From assembly GCA_016715465.1 (NCBI GenBank), contig JADKAA010000024.1:496001-560000 (forward strand): 64,000 nt of DNA, in the 5' to 3' direction. The DNA is from Saprospiraceae bacterium (GTDB lineage: Bacteria > Bacteroidota > Bacteroidia > Chitinophagales > Saprospiraceae). The translations under genes and the position numbers were made by a program. Below the pieces are notes generated by a model that saw only the letters and a program-made list of their open reading frames with translations, did no database searches and was not told the origin of the DNA. Shown one piece after another: positions 57,250-64,000 of this stretch (the first letter of the stretch is position 1; each line of letters begins with the position of its first letter).

Positions 57250-58776
57250 ATGAAAACATTGAATGCCCTCCTTCATTTTGTGGTCCAGAACACTCAAAAA
57301 AAGGATCTTAACTACTTAAAATTGAGCCTTACCGAAGAAGAGCGTGTTTTAATGGAGGGAATCCTTGAACACAATTACCAGACCGATTTGCAGGCATCCA
57401 ATGATTTGTTTGGCATTAAATCTAATACCATCAAGTATCAGCGCATAAAAAAGAAACTGAATGACAGGCTGTACGATGCCGTCTTGTTTATTACCCCGTC
57501 ATTGCAAGGTTCGCCTAAATTTCTGGATGAACTGATCGAATTGAATAAAGTAGGATCAACCCTAAATGTCCTTAACTATTTTATGAGAAGGGACTTAAGC
57601 CTTCCCCTCATCGAACAACACTTCAATAAAGCATATAAGTACTTTATGCATAATGAGGTTTTACTTATGGCCAATACCATGCGGCTATACTTTGGCATCA
57701 CAGAACCCAATAACGCCAAATATAAATACTACAACAAAATATATGAAGAAGCCATCTATCACCTTCATTGGGAACTTAAGGCTAATTATTACTATGAAAT
57801 GATCAACACCCGGTTTGGCCGGAATAAAAAGGTGGACAAAGATGCAATCATCAGCGACGTCATTGGCTTTCTCGAAGAATTGTCACCCCATGAAGGGAAA
57901 GTGAGGTCACAGAAATTTCACCGCGATTTTTATAATTTAAAAATGGTTTTCCACCATGTGCAGAACCAATACCATGAGGTAGTTGAAGTTTGTAATGACC
58001 TGCTCGATTACCTGGATACCCTTGAATTTACCTCACTGGCGGTGCGACGTTATGCCATCCGGCAGAAAGCGGAACACCTTATCCTGCTGAATTTATACGA
58101 TGAGGCCCTGGTAGAAATGAATAAGATCATCAAACTTGAATCCGAAGGAACTACTTCCTGGCTCAACAGCATCAAGATCATCATCCTTATTGAAATCAAT
58201 CAAAATAAATACAAGGAAGCCCACGATACCTACCAGAAACTTGTTGCTCACAAGTCTTATCGAAACACAAAAAGTACATTTAAGCGCTCACTTGAGCTCA
58301 TCAACGTATATTTTTACCTGTTTAAATTGATGGAGGTTATTCCCAATGACCTTAAGGACAACAAATCTGAAGTAAAAAGGTACCTTGCTGATTATCCGGA
58401 ATTCGGCAAGGATAAGGGAGCCATGAATATACCCGTCATTATCGCCCAATTGCTGGAGGCCATTATTCTTAAAAGGGAAAGTGATGTACTGGACAGAATG
58501 GAAGCACTCAAAAAATATTCCAGCAGGTACATCACTAAAAACAAAGGCGTAAGAAGCAATTGTTTCATTAACATGTTATTGGAAATTGTACGCAACAATT
58601 ACCATGTCGTTGCCATTGAACGGCATGCGAGAAAATACTTTACCAAACTCGTCGCCAATCCAAAAATTTCCACCGAAGAAGCTGCTGAGGTAGAGTTTAT
58701 TCCCTACGAACATCTTTGGGACATTATATTGAACTTCCTCAAAAAAAGGAGAAGCATTGAAGTATCCAAAAGATAG
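57250..58776 (+). CDS. Helical TPR-like protein of unknown function
   Basis: 508 aa from ATG 57250 (an in-frame TTG lies 6 bases upstream). The sequence is almost entirely helical, with repeated pairs such as LELKANYYYEMINTRFGRNK, EVVEVCNDLLDYLDTLEF and LILLNLYDEALVEMNKIIKLES, the pattern of degenerate tetratricopeptide repeats. There is no signal peptide or membrane helix, so it is probably cytosolic. The N-terminal part (LTEEERVLMEGILEHNYQTD, KYQRIKKKLNDRLYDAV) might bind a partner. I do not recognise a characterised homolog. It is convergent with the acetyltransferase gene, 6 bases apart. Confidence 0.78.
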   Translation: MKTLNALLHFVVQNTQKKDLNYLKLSLTEEERVLMEGILEHNYQTDLQASNDLFGIKSNTIKYQRIKKKLNDRLYDAVLFITPSLQGSPKFLDELIELNKVGSTLNVLNYFMRRDLSLPLIEQHFNKAYKYFMHNEVLLMANTMRLYFGITEPNNAKYKYYNKIYEEAIYHLHWELKANYYYEMINTRFGRNKKVDKDAIISDVIGFLEELSPHEGKVRSQKFHRDFYNLKMVFHHVQNQYHEVVEVCNDLLDYLDTLEFTSLAVRRYAIRQKAEHLILLNLYDEALVEMNKIIKLESEGTTSWLNSIKIIILIEINQNKYKEAHDTYQKLVAHKSYRNTKSTFKRSLELINVYFYLFKLMEVIPNDLKDNKSEVKRYLADYPEFGKDKGAMNIPVIIAQLLEAIILKRESDVLDRMEALKKYSSRYITKNKGVRSNCFINMLLEIVRNNYHVVAIERHARKYFTKLVANPKISTEEAAEVEFIPYEHLWDIILNFLKKRRSIEVSKR

Positions 58777-58782
58777 AAAGTC

Positions 58783-59421
58783 CTAGAGCTCGCCGGATAA
58801 CCAGGCTGCCAGCCTGTCAAAAAACAGTCCGGTGTGATAGCCATCCATAAGGGCATGGTGCGCAAATACCGAAACAGGCAGCAGCGCGACTTCACCCTGC
58901 CAAATGAGTTTTCCCACTGAAATTTTGGGAATGCACCCCGCATGCGGGGTGGAATAGGCATGACTTATCGAGGTAAAAGCCACCCAGGGAATAGAAGAAA
59001 AATGAATCACATCTGCCCTGTTGGCTCCTTCTCCGAGACAAAGACCGGTTGCGAGCTTAACCCGCTGAATTTCAGGAAGGGCATTATTTTGGAATGCCTG
59101 AAAATCCTTAAAATATTCCAGAAATGAAAAGCCAAAGGTATTGTCTGCTCTCCCAATGGTTGGTGAGGCGTGGATGACATCATATACCGCCACTTTTCCT
59201 TCCTCGATGCGATAGCGAAAGTTGTCTATGCTGTTGGCAGCCAAAAGACATTTATGAAGGTAATATAGGAAAAACGACTGTCCGCTGGCCTTACATCGCC
59301 GATATGCCGCAGTGCATTCTACATTGGCCGTCAATCCAAAAAAGGGCTGATCCATTTGATTGAAAAAGGCGAAATGCTCTTTGCGATTCCAGTCACTCAG
59401 GTTTAAGTAAATTTTTGACAT
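58783..59421 (-). CDS. Chloramphenicol acetyltransferase-fold (CatA-like) acyltransferase
   Basis: 212 aa with the CAT catalytic motif FAHHALMDGYH; His189 is the expected base, with Asp193 in the structural position. FFLYYLHKCLLAAN and YRIEEGKVAVYDVIHASPTIG also match the family. CAT-fold proteins transfer acetyl groups from acetyl-CoA; chromosomal Bacteroidota copies are common and often have unknown acceptors, so resistance should not be assumed. It follows the HAD gene by 6 bases on the minus strand and is probably cotranscribed with it. Confidence 0.88.
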   Translation of the reverse strand: MSKIYLNLSDWNRKEHFAFFNQMDQPFFGLTANVECTAAYRRCKASGQSFFLYYLHKCLLAANSIDNFRYRIEEGKVAVYDVIHASPTIGRADNTFGFSFLEYFKDFQAFQNNALPEIQRVKLATGLCLGEGANRADVIHFSSIPWVAFTSISHAYSTPHAGCIPKISVGKLIWQGEVALLPVSVFAHHALMDGYHTGLFFDRLAAWLSGEL

Positions 59422-59427
59422 AATTGA

Positions 59428-60126
59428 TTATAGTAAATTTAATAGGTCGCTCAAACGGCCGACCTGGTGAAAGTTTTCATGGCATATACCTGTATCAATG
59501 GCTTCATATACCCAGGTAGTATGATAGGGGATATGGATGCCGTGGCCTCCTATATTCAACACCGGACGTATGTCGGATTTCAGGGAATTTCCTACCATTA
59601 AAAACTGGCCAGCTGGTATGTCCAGGTGCTTAATCAGTTTTTGATAATCAGACTCAGCCTTTTCAGTCATGATTTCAATATGATGAAAATACGGCATCAG
59701 GCCCGACTTTTTTAATTTTCTTTCCTGGTCCAACAGGTCTCCTTTGGTGGCGACCACCAGTTTGTACTTTCCGGAAAGTTCTCTAAGCACTTCTTCTGCA
59801 TCCGGCAATAAGGTTACCGGTTTATCCAGCATTTCTTTCCCCAGTATAATAATGTCATCAATTACTTTTGAAGGTAAAGTGTAGTCTGAAATCTGAATGG
59901 CTGTTTCGACCATCGAAAGCATGAAAGCTTTAATTCCATACCCATAGATGGCTATATTATCTATTTCTGTTTTTAACAGTGCGCGGTGTGCTGAATGTAC
60001 CGGAAGGTAATTTTCCAGCATGGCACCAAATTTTTCTTCGACTTCCCGAAAAAATATTTCATTGTCCCAAAGGGTGTCATCTGCATCAAAAGCTAAGATG
60101 TGCAGCTCTTTTCTTTTCTTTTCCAT
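59428..60126 (-). CDS. HAD-superfamily hydrolase
   Basis: 232-aa phosphatase-like protein. Motif I is FDADDTLWD (nucleophile Asp14, acid Asp16), motif II VVATKGD, the motif III lysine is probably in EKAESDYQKLI, and motif IV is GNSLKSDIRPVLNIG. A helical C1 cap (about 25-105) is present. The substrate is unknown; small phosphorylated metabolites are usual. First gene of a probable two-gene operon with the CAT-like gene. Confidence 0.92.
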   Translation of the reverse strand: MEKKRKELHILAFDADDTLWDNEIFFREVEEKFGAMLENYLPVHSAHRALLKTEIDNIAIYGYGIKAFMLSMVETAIQISDYTLPSKVIDDIIILGKEMLDKPVTLLPDAEEVLRELSGKYKLVVATKGDLLDQERKLKKSGLMPYFHHIEIMTEKAESDYQKLIKHLDIPAGQFLMVGNSLKSDIRPVLNIGGHGIHIPYHTTWVYEAIDTGICHENFHQVGRLSDLLNLL

Positions 60127-60285
60127 GACACAAATTTAATTACGAAAAGTTGCTGACCATAACTATCCCCATTTTATATTGTCACGCATGAGTTTATAAG
60201 GACGGTGTCACCTACAATTCCGGGTGCCGGTCCGCTTACCCCGGAACCCATTTTATACGTTCGGGGTGTCGTAAGGTAATTTTCA

Positions 60286-60293
60286 TATCTTTG
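60286..60293 (+). promoter_or_regulatory. -7 promoter box of the EamA gene
   Basis: TATCTTTG, perfect TAnnTTTG match, 8 bases before ATG 60301, so the transcript is probably leaderless or nearly so. The spacer 60127-60285 has no gene. Confidence 0.6.
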
Positions 60294-60300
60294 TCTGCAT

Positions 60301-61181
60301 ATGGATCAAGGCAATACAATCAGATTGTCCAGCTGGATCCAGCTGGTAGTACTGGGGATTATCTGGGGAAGTTCTTTTATATTGATCAAAAAGGCACTCA
60401 CCGGCCTCACTCCAGTGCAATTGGCCTCACTGCGAATCGGAATTGCCTGCCTGGCATTTTCACCCTTCATCATCATCAATCGACGAAAAGTGGACTGGGA
60501 AAATTGGCACAAATATCTGTTTGTGGGTCTTACCACGACGGGCATTCCTTCTTTCTGTTTTGCTTTTGCCCAAACCCATGTGGGCAGTGGCACAGCCGGC
60601 ATTCTGAATTCACTGACGCCCATTTTTACACTAATCATTAGTGTTCTTTTCTTTCACGCCCGATTTGAATGGGGTAAACTCATTGGTGTGTGTATAGGTT
60701 TCCTTGGTGCGGGGCTCCTGGTCTACAATTCCGGGGCTGATTCCGGAAGCAGTAACATCTGGTACACTTTACTGATCTTTTTGGCAACCCTTTGTTATGG
60801 TTTCAATGCCAACGCAGTTAAAAATTTCTTTCCTTCAACGAGTTCGGTCATGGTTTCAGCGGTAGCCTTTATGCTGGTTGGTTTCCCGGCTTTGGTATAT
60901 CTTGTGGTAAGTGGTGATTTGTTTTCACTGGTGACAAACCCAGTTGTTTATCCGGCATTGATGTGGGGTGACTTCTCTCCCTCTTGTGCACGGTTATGGC
61001 CAATGTAATATTTTACCGGCTCATCCAGCAAACCAATGCGGGCTTTGGCAGTGCGGTTACTTTTCTTATTCCCATGGTCGCATCCCTTTGGGCATTATTT
61101 GATGGGGAAGAATTTACAATTTTCCATTTGGGGGCCATGGTCTGTATTTTGCTGGCCCTCATAATCATACGCAGACAATAA
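60301..61181 (+). pseudogene. EamA/DMT-family transporter, frameshifted
   Basis: Ten-helix drug/metabolite transporter of the inner membrane. The first EamA half is visible as WIQLVVLGIIWGSSFILIKKALTG through LNSLTPIFTLIISVLFF, the second as LIFLATLCYGFNANAVKNFF through the C-terminal GAMVCILLALIIIRRQ. The upstream frame ends at 61008, but protein sense is lost after ALMWG near 60969-60972; the other frame reads LLSLLCTVMANVIFYRLIQQTNAGFGSAVTFLIP and ends at 61181. One missing base (or two extra) explains it. The corrected length is about 294 aa, normal for the family. Confidence 0.85.
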
Positions 61182-61184
61182 ACC

Positions 61185-61739
61185 CTAGTGTTCCAAAAGG
61201 GAAAAAATCTCATCTATGGCATCAAACGACTTGATGCCCGGCTTGTCTTCAGATCCTGCTTTTAACAGGATGCCACCGTTTTCCATTCCGGATATGAAAT
61301 CAAGCCACGCCAGGTCGATGAAGGGCGTGTCAATGAAGATCAGTTTTTCCCGGGCAACGGCCAATAAGTTTGTTCTTATAGCAGGACTAAGCTCTGCAAG
61401 GTTTTGAAATACTTTCAACACCGCCATATCACTTTTGATCAGAGGCAAACTTTGCAAATCTGCCAATTCAATCGCAGGCAATGGATGGGTTGTATCTGGA
61501 AATGGCCAAAGCACATAGTCAAAGGGCATCTGCCCAATAAGTTTTGTGGCATCTGCACTGTTTGCAGGATAAGCAAATTCGGCCACCATCTTTGGTCCTT
61601 CAATCCATTCCAGAATGGCAGCTACGCTCAGTTTAGTGGCTTCGGTGATTTCAAAGCCGGCAAAGTCAACTTCCATGGCTGCAAAATATCGTGCCACTGT
61701 AAGGTCAATGATGCCCGAAGCATATATTTTTATCTTCAT
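61185..61739 (-). CDS. TrpF-like barrel protein lacking catalytic residues
   Basis: 184 aa from ATG 61739; the longer frame to 61838 would include the promoter. It resembles phosphoribosylanthranilate isomerase in outline (MKIKIYASGIIDLTVARYFAAMEVDFAGFEI), but the catalytic Cys of the KICG motif is Tyr-Ala, and the VQLHG block is FDYVLWPF. A role other than tryptophan synthesis, or a non-enzymatic one, is likely. It is convergent with the EamA gene, 3 bases apart. No other trp genes are nearby. The family call is tentative. Confidence 0.6.
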   Translation of the reverse strand: MKIKIYASGIIDLTVARYFAAMEVDFAGFEITEATKLSVAAILEWIEGPKMVAEFAYPANSADATKLIGQMPFDYVLWPFPDTTHPLPAIELADLQSLPLIKSDMAVLKVFQNLAELSPAIRTNLLAVAREKLIFIDTPFIDLAWLDFISGMENGGILLKAGSEDKPGIKSFDAIDEIFSLLEH

Positions 61740-61746
61740 ATGGTTG

Positions 61747-61754
61747 CAAAGATA
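61747..61754 (-). promoter_or_regulatory. -7 box of the TrpF-like gene
   Basis: Minus-strand TATCTTTG, perfect consensus, 7 bases before ATG 61739; a leaderless transcript is implied and the ATG choice is supported. Confidence 0.6.
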
Positions 61755-61870
61755 AACACAATTTGATTTTGTCGCCCTTAACTTTTTAAACAACATCAGT
61801 GTCGCAACAAGTAACCGGTTAACGCCGAAATGGGCCAATGTAACTGCATTCAGGTTTATGGGAGATAGCT

Positions 61871-61899
61871 TTCCAGGTCATTGGTCAATGACCCCGGAA
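61871..61899 (+). promoter_or_regulatory. Palindrome upstream of the SET-domain gene
   Basis: GGTCATTG (61876-61883), GT, CAATGACC (61886-61893), framed by TTCC (61871-61874) and GGAA (61896-61899). It is about 70 bases before the GTG start and could be an operator. No other feature was seen in 61755-61968. Confidence 0.5.
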
Positions 61900-61968
61900 A
61901 ATAATTACGCATAGATTGGAACATAGCTCAGAAAAAAGTGAGAATTTTACCCCACAAAACAAAAAGCA

Positions 61969-62418
61969 GTGGCAAAAACCTTAAAGTATTTGGTAAAAGA
62001 CTCAGATGTACACGGCAAAGGCGTCTTTGCAGCGAAGGACATCAAAAAAGGCAAAAAGATCATTGAATACACAGGCAATGTCATTACCTGGGAGGAAGCG
62101 AATAGAAGGTTTGTGGATAGGGATGGTCATTCATTTACCATGTTTTTTGGCATTGACGATCAAATGGTGATCGACGGAGCTGACGGGGGCAATGAAGCCA
62201 GATTTATCAACCACAGCTGCAAGCCCAATTGCGAAGCTAAAAATAAAAATGGCAGGATATTTATCTACGCCAAAAAGAATATCAAAGAAGGTAAAGAACT
62301 TTTTTACGATTATTTGCTGGAAATCGAAGGCAAAATCACCAAAAAGCTTTTAAAGAAATATGCCTGTTTTTGTGGAAATACCAAATGCAGAGGCACGCAA
62401 CTCGACTTAAAAAAGTAA
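61969..62418 (+). CDS. SET-domain protein lysine methyltransferase with a post-SET cysteine cluster
   Basis: 149 aa from GTG 61969. It is almost only a SET domain: the N-terminal strand VHGKGVFAAKDIKKGKKIIEYTG, the pseudoknot RFINHSCKPNCEA (78-90) with the S-adenosylmethionine-binding NHSC, the catalytic-side Tyr in ELFYDYLLE (Tyr113 or Tyr115), and a C-terminal CFCGNTKCRG (Cys133, Cys135, Cys140). With Cys84 these can bind zinc as in eukaryotic post-SET domains. It should methylate a lysine on a protein; the target is unknown. It is convergent with the NTF2-like gene. Confidence 0.92.
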   Translation: MAKTLKYLVKDSDVHGKGVFAAKDIKKGKKIIEYTGNVITWEEANRRFVDRDGHSFTMFFGIDDQMVIDGADGGNEARFINHSCKPNCEAKNKNGRIFIYAKKNIKEGKELFYDYLLEIEGKITKKLLKKYACFCGNTKCRGTQLDLKK

Positions 62419-62429
62419 AGAAATACCGC

Positions 62430-63283
62430 CTACTTTCTTGGCCTTCGACTGGCACCTATGGTTTCCAAAACCCCCTGCATTTTGTCATTGGGCACCGTAA
62501 TGGATAAGACATATTGCTTGATCAGCAATTTATCATCTTCCAAAGCCAGCCAGCCGGAGCCACGGCAAGGGCCCATCCAGGTATCCAGAACCTCATCAAA
62601 CCACACCATAGACCTTGCCGAATCGTAATGAAGATTTCTCGAAATTTTTTCAAAGTCCCACGCTTTTCCTTTCGCAAAATAGGGGGCTGCAAATTTTAAA
62701 AATTCAGCTTTACCCCATACCTCAAAGCTATCGGTGCCAATAAATACGGCATCTTTGGCCATAAGTGAAAAATAGGCGGCACTATCCGCACGGCTGGCTG
62801 CACCATGCCATTCATCCAAAATCTTTCCTGCATCCGACAAGCTCTTGCCCCTGCAGTTGAGCTGACTTCGTGTATCGTCGATGCCTGTAATTTTCCAGCC
62901 GTCTTCCGAATTTAGAAAATGAAACACATTGACACCGCAATGACTAAAGATACCCTTGTAGTAAAAGTCATAATCCATGCTCACCGTCGCTGCGCCGGGC
63001 CTTAAGTCTTCCCGGATGTTATAAATCTGCTCATCCAAATCTCCGGGTTGGACATTTCCCAAAGAACCTATAAATTCTTCATAGATAGAGCAGCTTATAT
63101 TCTGGCTTTCTCTTTTTGTTTTGAAGTACAGAGAGTCGCTCCAGGTATGGCCAAGAGCTTGAGTTTTTGGGCATCTGCTTCATACATGGCGTCAAAAAAC
63201 TGATCCACAACCTGTGCTGGGGTTTGAGCCCACAATGCCCCAATCGGCATAAGTAAGAGTAAAACAGCACCTGAAACTTTCAT
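62430..63283 (-). pseudogene. Secreted NTF2/SnoaL-like protein, frameshifted
   Basis: Starts at ATG 63283 (signal MKVSGAVLLLLMPIGALWAQ), continuing TPAQVVDQFFDAMYEADAQKLK, the first helix of an NTF2-like fold. The frame then breaks at an A5 run of the coding strand (plus T5 at 63113-63117): the first part ends at 63095 after KQKEKARI, and the other frame reads ESQNISCSIYEEFIGSLGNVQPGD and runs to 62430. One more A restores a protein of about 284 aa with two NTF2-like domains (the second about EWHGAASRADSAAYFSLMAKDAVF). No catalytic function is known. Probably a sequencing undercall. Confidence 0.78.
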
Positions 63284-63443
63284 CTGGATAGAATTTACCG
63301 CTAAGGTATGGCATATGTTTGGTTTTTTTTCAGACTGAAACAACCTGCTTGTCGATGCAAAGGGGCTTTTTATCTAAGATTTTCATCCACCCTGCAACGT
63401 TGGCGCATCTTTGAGCGTCTTTGGATACAATTAAACCACTTTC

Positions 63444-64000
63444 ATGAAACACTTGTTTACTTTATTATTTGCCTTGCTTTCTCTTTGTTTGTCTGCCCAA
63501 TCCATATCCGGTCGTGTAGTCGGCAATGATGGAAAATTCATAGAATTTGCCACGGTTACCTTGCATCAGCTGAGTGACAGCCTCCTGGTCAAAGGAGAAA
63601 TTACCGGTGAGAATGGAAATTTCACGTTGGAAATGGCTGAAGCGGGGAATTATTACATGGAGTGTGCCTATATAGGATATGAGACTTACAGAAGCAAACC
63701 CATAAATTTAAACGGGAGTGAAAATTACGATGCCGGAAAAATTACACTTTCTGCGGCTGCCCAGGTCATTGATGAAGTGACCATTAAAGCAAAAAAACCC
63801 CTCATCGAAATTCAGGCAGATAAAACCGTACTAAACACGGATGCCTCTATCTCTGCAGTTGGATCCAATGGCCTTGACCTATTGCGCAAAGCGCCGGGGG
63901 TGACGGTAGATAACAATGAAAATATCCAATTGAAAGGTAAAAATGGTGTTGCCATCTACATTGACGGTAAACCGAGTTACCTCAATCCAACAGAACTTGC
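63444..64000 (+). CDS. Outer-membrane beta-barrel receptor, 5' part
   Basis: The frame is open from ATG 63444 to the window edge (185 complete codons). It has a signal peptide (MKHLFTLLFALLSLCLSAQ), a carboxypeptidase-regulatory-like domain (about 20-100; GRVVGNDGKFIEFATVTLHQ), a linker VIDEVTIKAKKPLIEIQADKT, and the start of a plug domain (LDLLRKAPGVTVDNNENIQLKG then KNGVAIYIDGKPSYL). This is the TonB-receptor-like outer membrane beta-barrel type common in Bacteroidota; the substrate is unknown. The barrel lies beyond the window. Confidence 0.88.
   Translation, partial: MKHLFTLLFALLSLCLSAQSISGRVVGNDGKFIEFATVTLHQLSDSLLVKGEITGENGNFTLEMAEAGNYYMECAYIGYETYRSKPINLNGSENYDAGKITLSAAAQVIDEVTIKAKKPLIEIQADKTVLNTDASISAVGSNGLDLLRKAPGVTVDNNENIQLKGKNGVAIYIDGKPSYLNPTEL

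Noticed and set aside
58783..59421. Chloramphenicol resistance gene
   Set aside because: The CAT fold and motif are present, but chromosomal homologs often have other substrates and there is no mobile context; only the family is called.
60160..60285. Possible tRNA or structured RNA in the GC-richer spacer before the EamA gene
   Set aside because: No cloverleaf or T-loop could be drawn; only scattered short complementary runs.

Overview
The window looks like a chromosomal segment of a Bacteroidota bacterium, most likely of the Saprospiria/Saprospiraceae type; this placement is inferred from gene content, not from a marker tree. The reasons are a Na+-translocating NQR operon, TonB-dependent receptors with CnaB-like N-terminal domains, giant secreted proteins ending in type IX secretion (T9SS) sorting domains, Bacteroidota-type promoters with the -7 box TAnnTTTG, and a general lack of Shine-Dalgarno sites. 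Coding density is ordinary. The only RNA gene seen is rnpB (RNase P RNA), on the minus strand near 46.0-46.4 kb.

Layout. 0-3.9 kb: end of the nqr operon (nqrB 3' part, C, D, E, F) with a strong terminator. 4-6.4 kb: TonB-dependent receptor broken by two one-base indels. 6.4-8.8 kb: minus-strand operon (coiled-coil exported protein, LpxH, exported propeller-like protein). 9-14.7 kb: plus-strand run with nadA, an ABC permease, a frameshifted flippase, a biotin carrier protein, and an overlapping lipoprotein/Sco/cytochrome c trio. 14.8-19.1 kb: giant protein A (1398 aa, minus). 19.5-23.2 kb: alaA-like aminotransferase with an in-frame stop, fhs, and a frameshifted Uma2 protein. 23.4-29.3 kb: rel/spoT, a Fur-family regulator, an AlkD-like protein and a UvrD/PcrA helicase. 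29.5-45.9 kb: giant proteins B (3543 aa) and C (1881 aa) in tandem. 46-48.5 kb: rnpB, a BASS-family transporter, an 11-bp tandem repeat array and a REP-type transposase relative without its HUH motif. 48.6-50.8 kb: FecA-like receptor. 51-56.4 kb: rimP-nusA-infB operon plus a TIGR02757 gene. 56.4-57.2 kb: hairpin-rich spacer with a likely 45-aa gene. 57.2-64 kb: TPR-like protein, CAT-fold acetyltransferase, HAD phosphatase, frameshifted EamA transporter, degenerate TrpF-like protein, SET-domain methyltransferase, frameshifted NTF2-like secreted protein, and the start of another outer-membrane receptor.

Two themes stand out. First, giant proteins A, B and C share one C-terminal design: CnaB-like segment, dockerin-type calcium repeat pair, cohesin-like beta-sandwich, then a T9SS sorting domain. 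If the two middle domains pair as in cellulosomes, these proteins could build a self-assembling surface layer. This is the best candidate for an undescribed system, and it is inference. Second, at least six genes carry simple reading-frame lesions (seven in total), three of them in short homopolymers, while open frames of 10.6 kb remain intact. That pattern fits residual long-read sequencing errors better than true gene decay.
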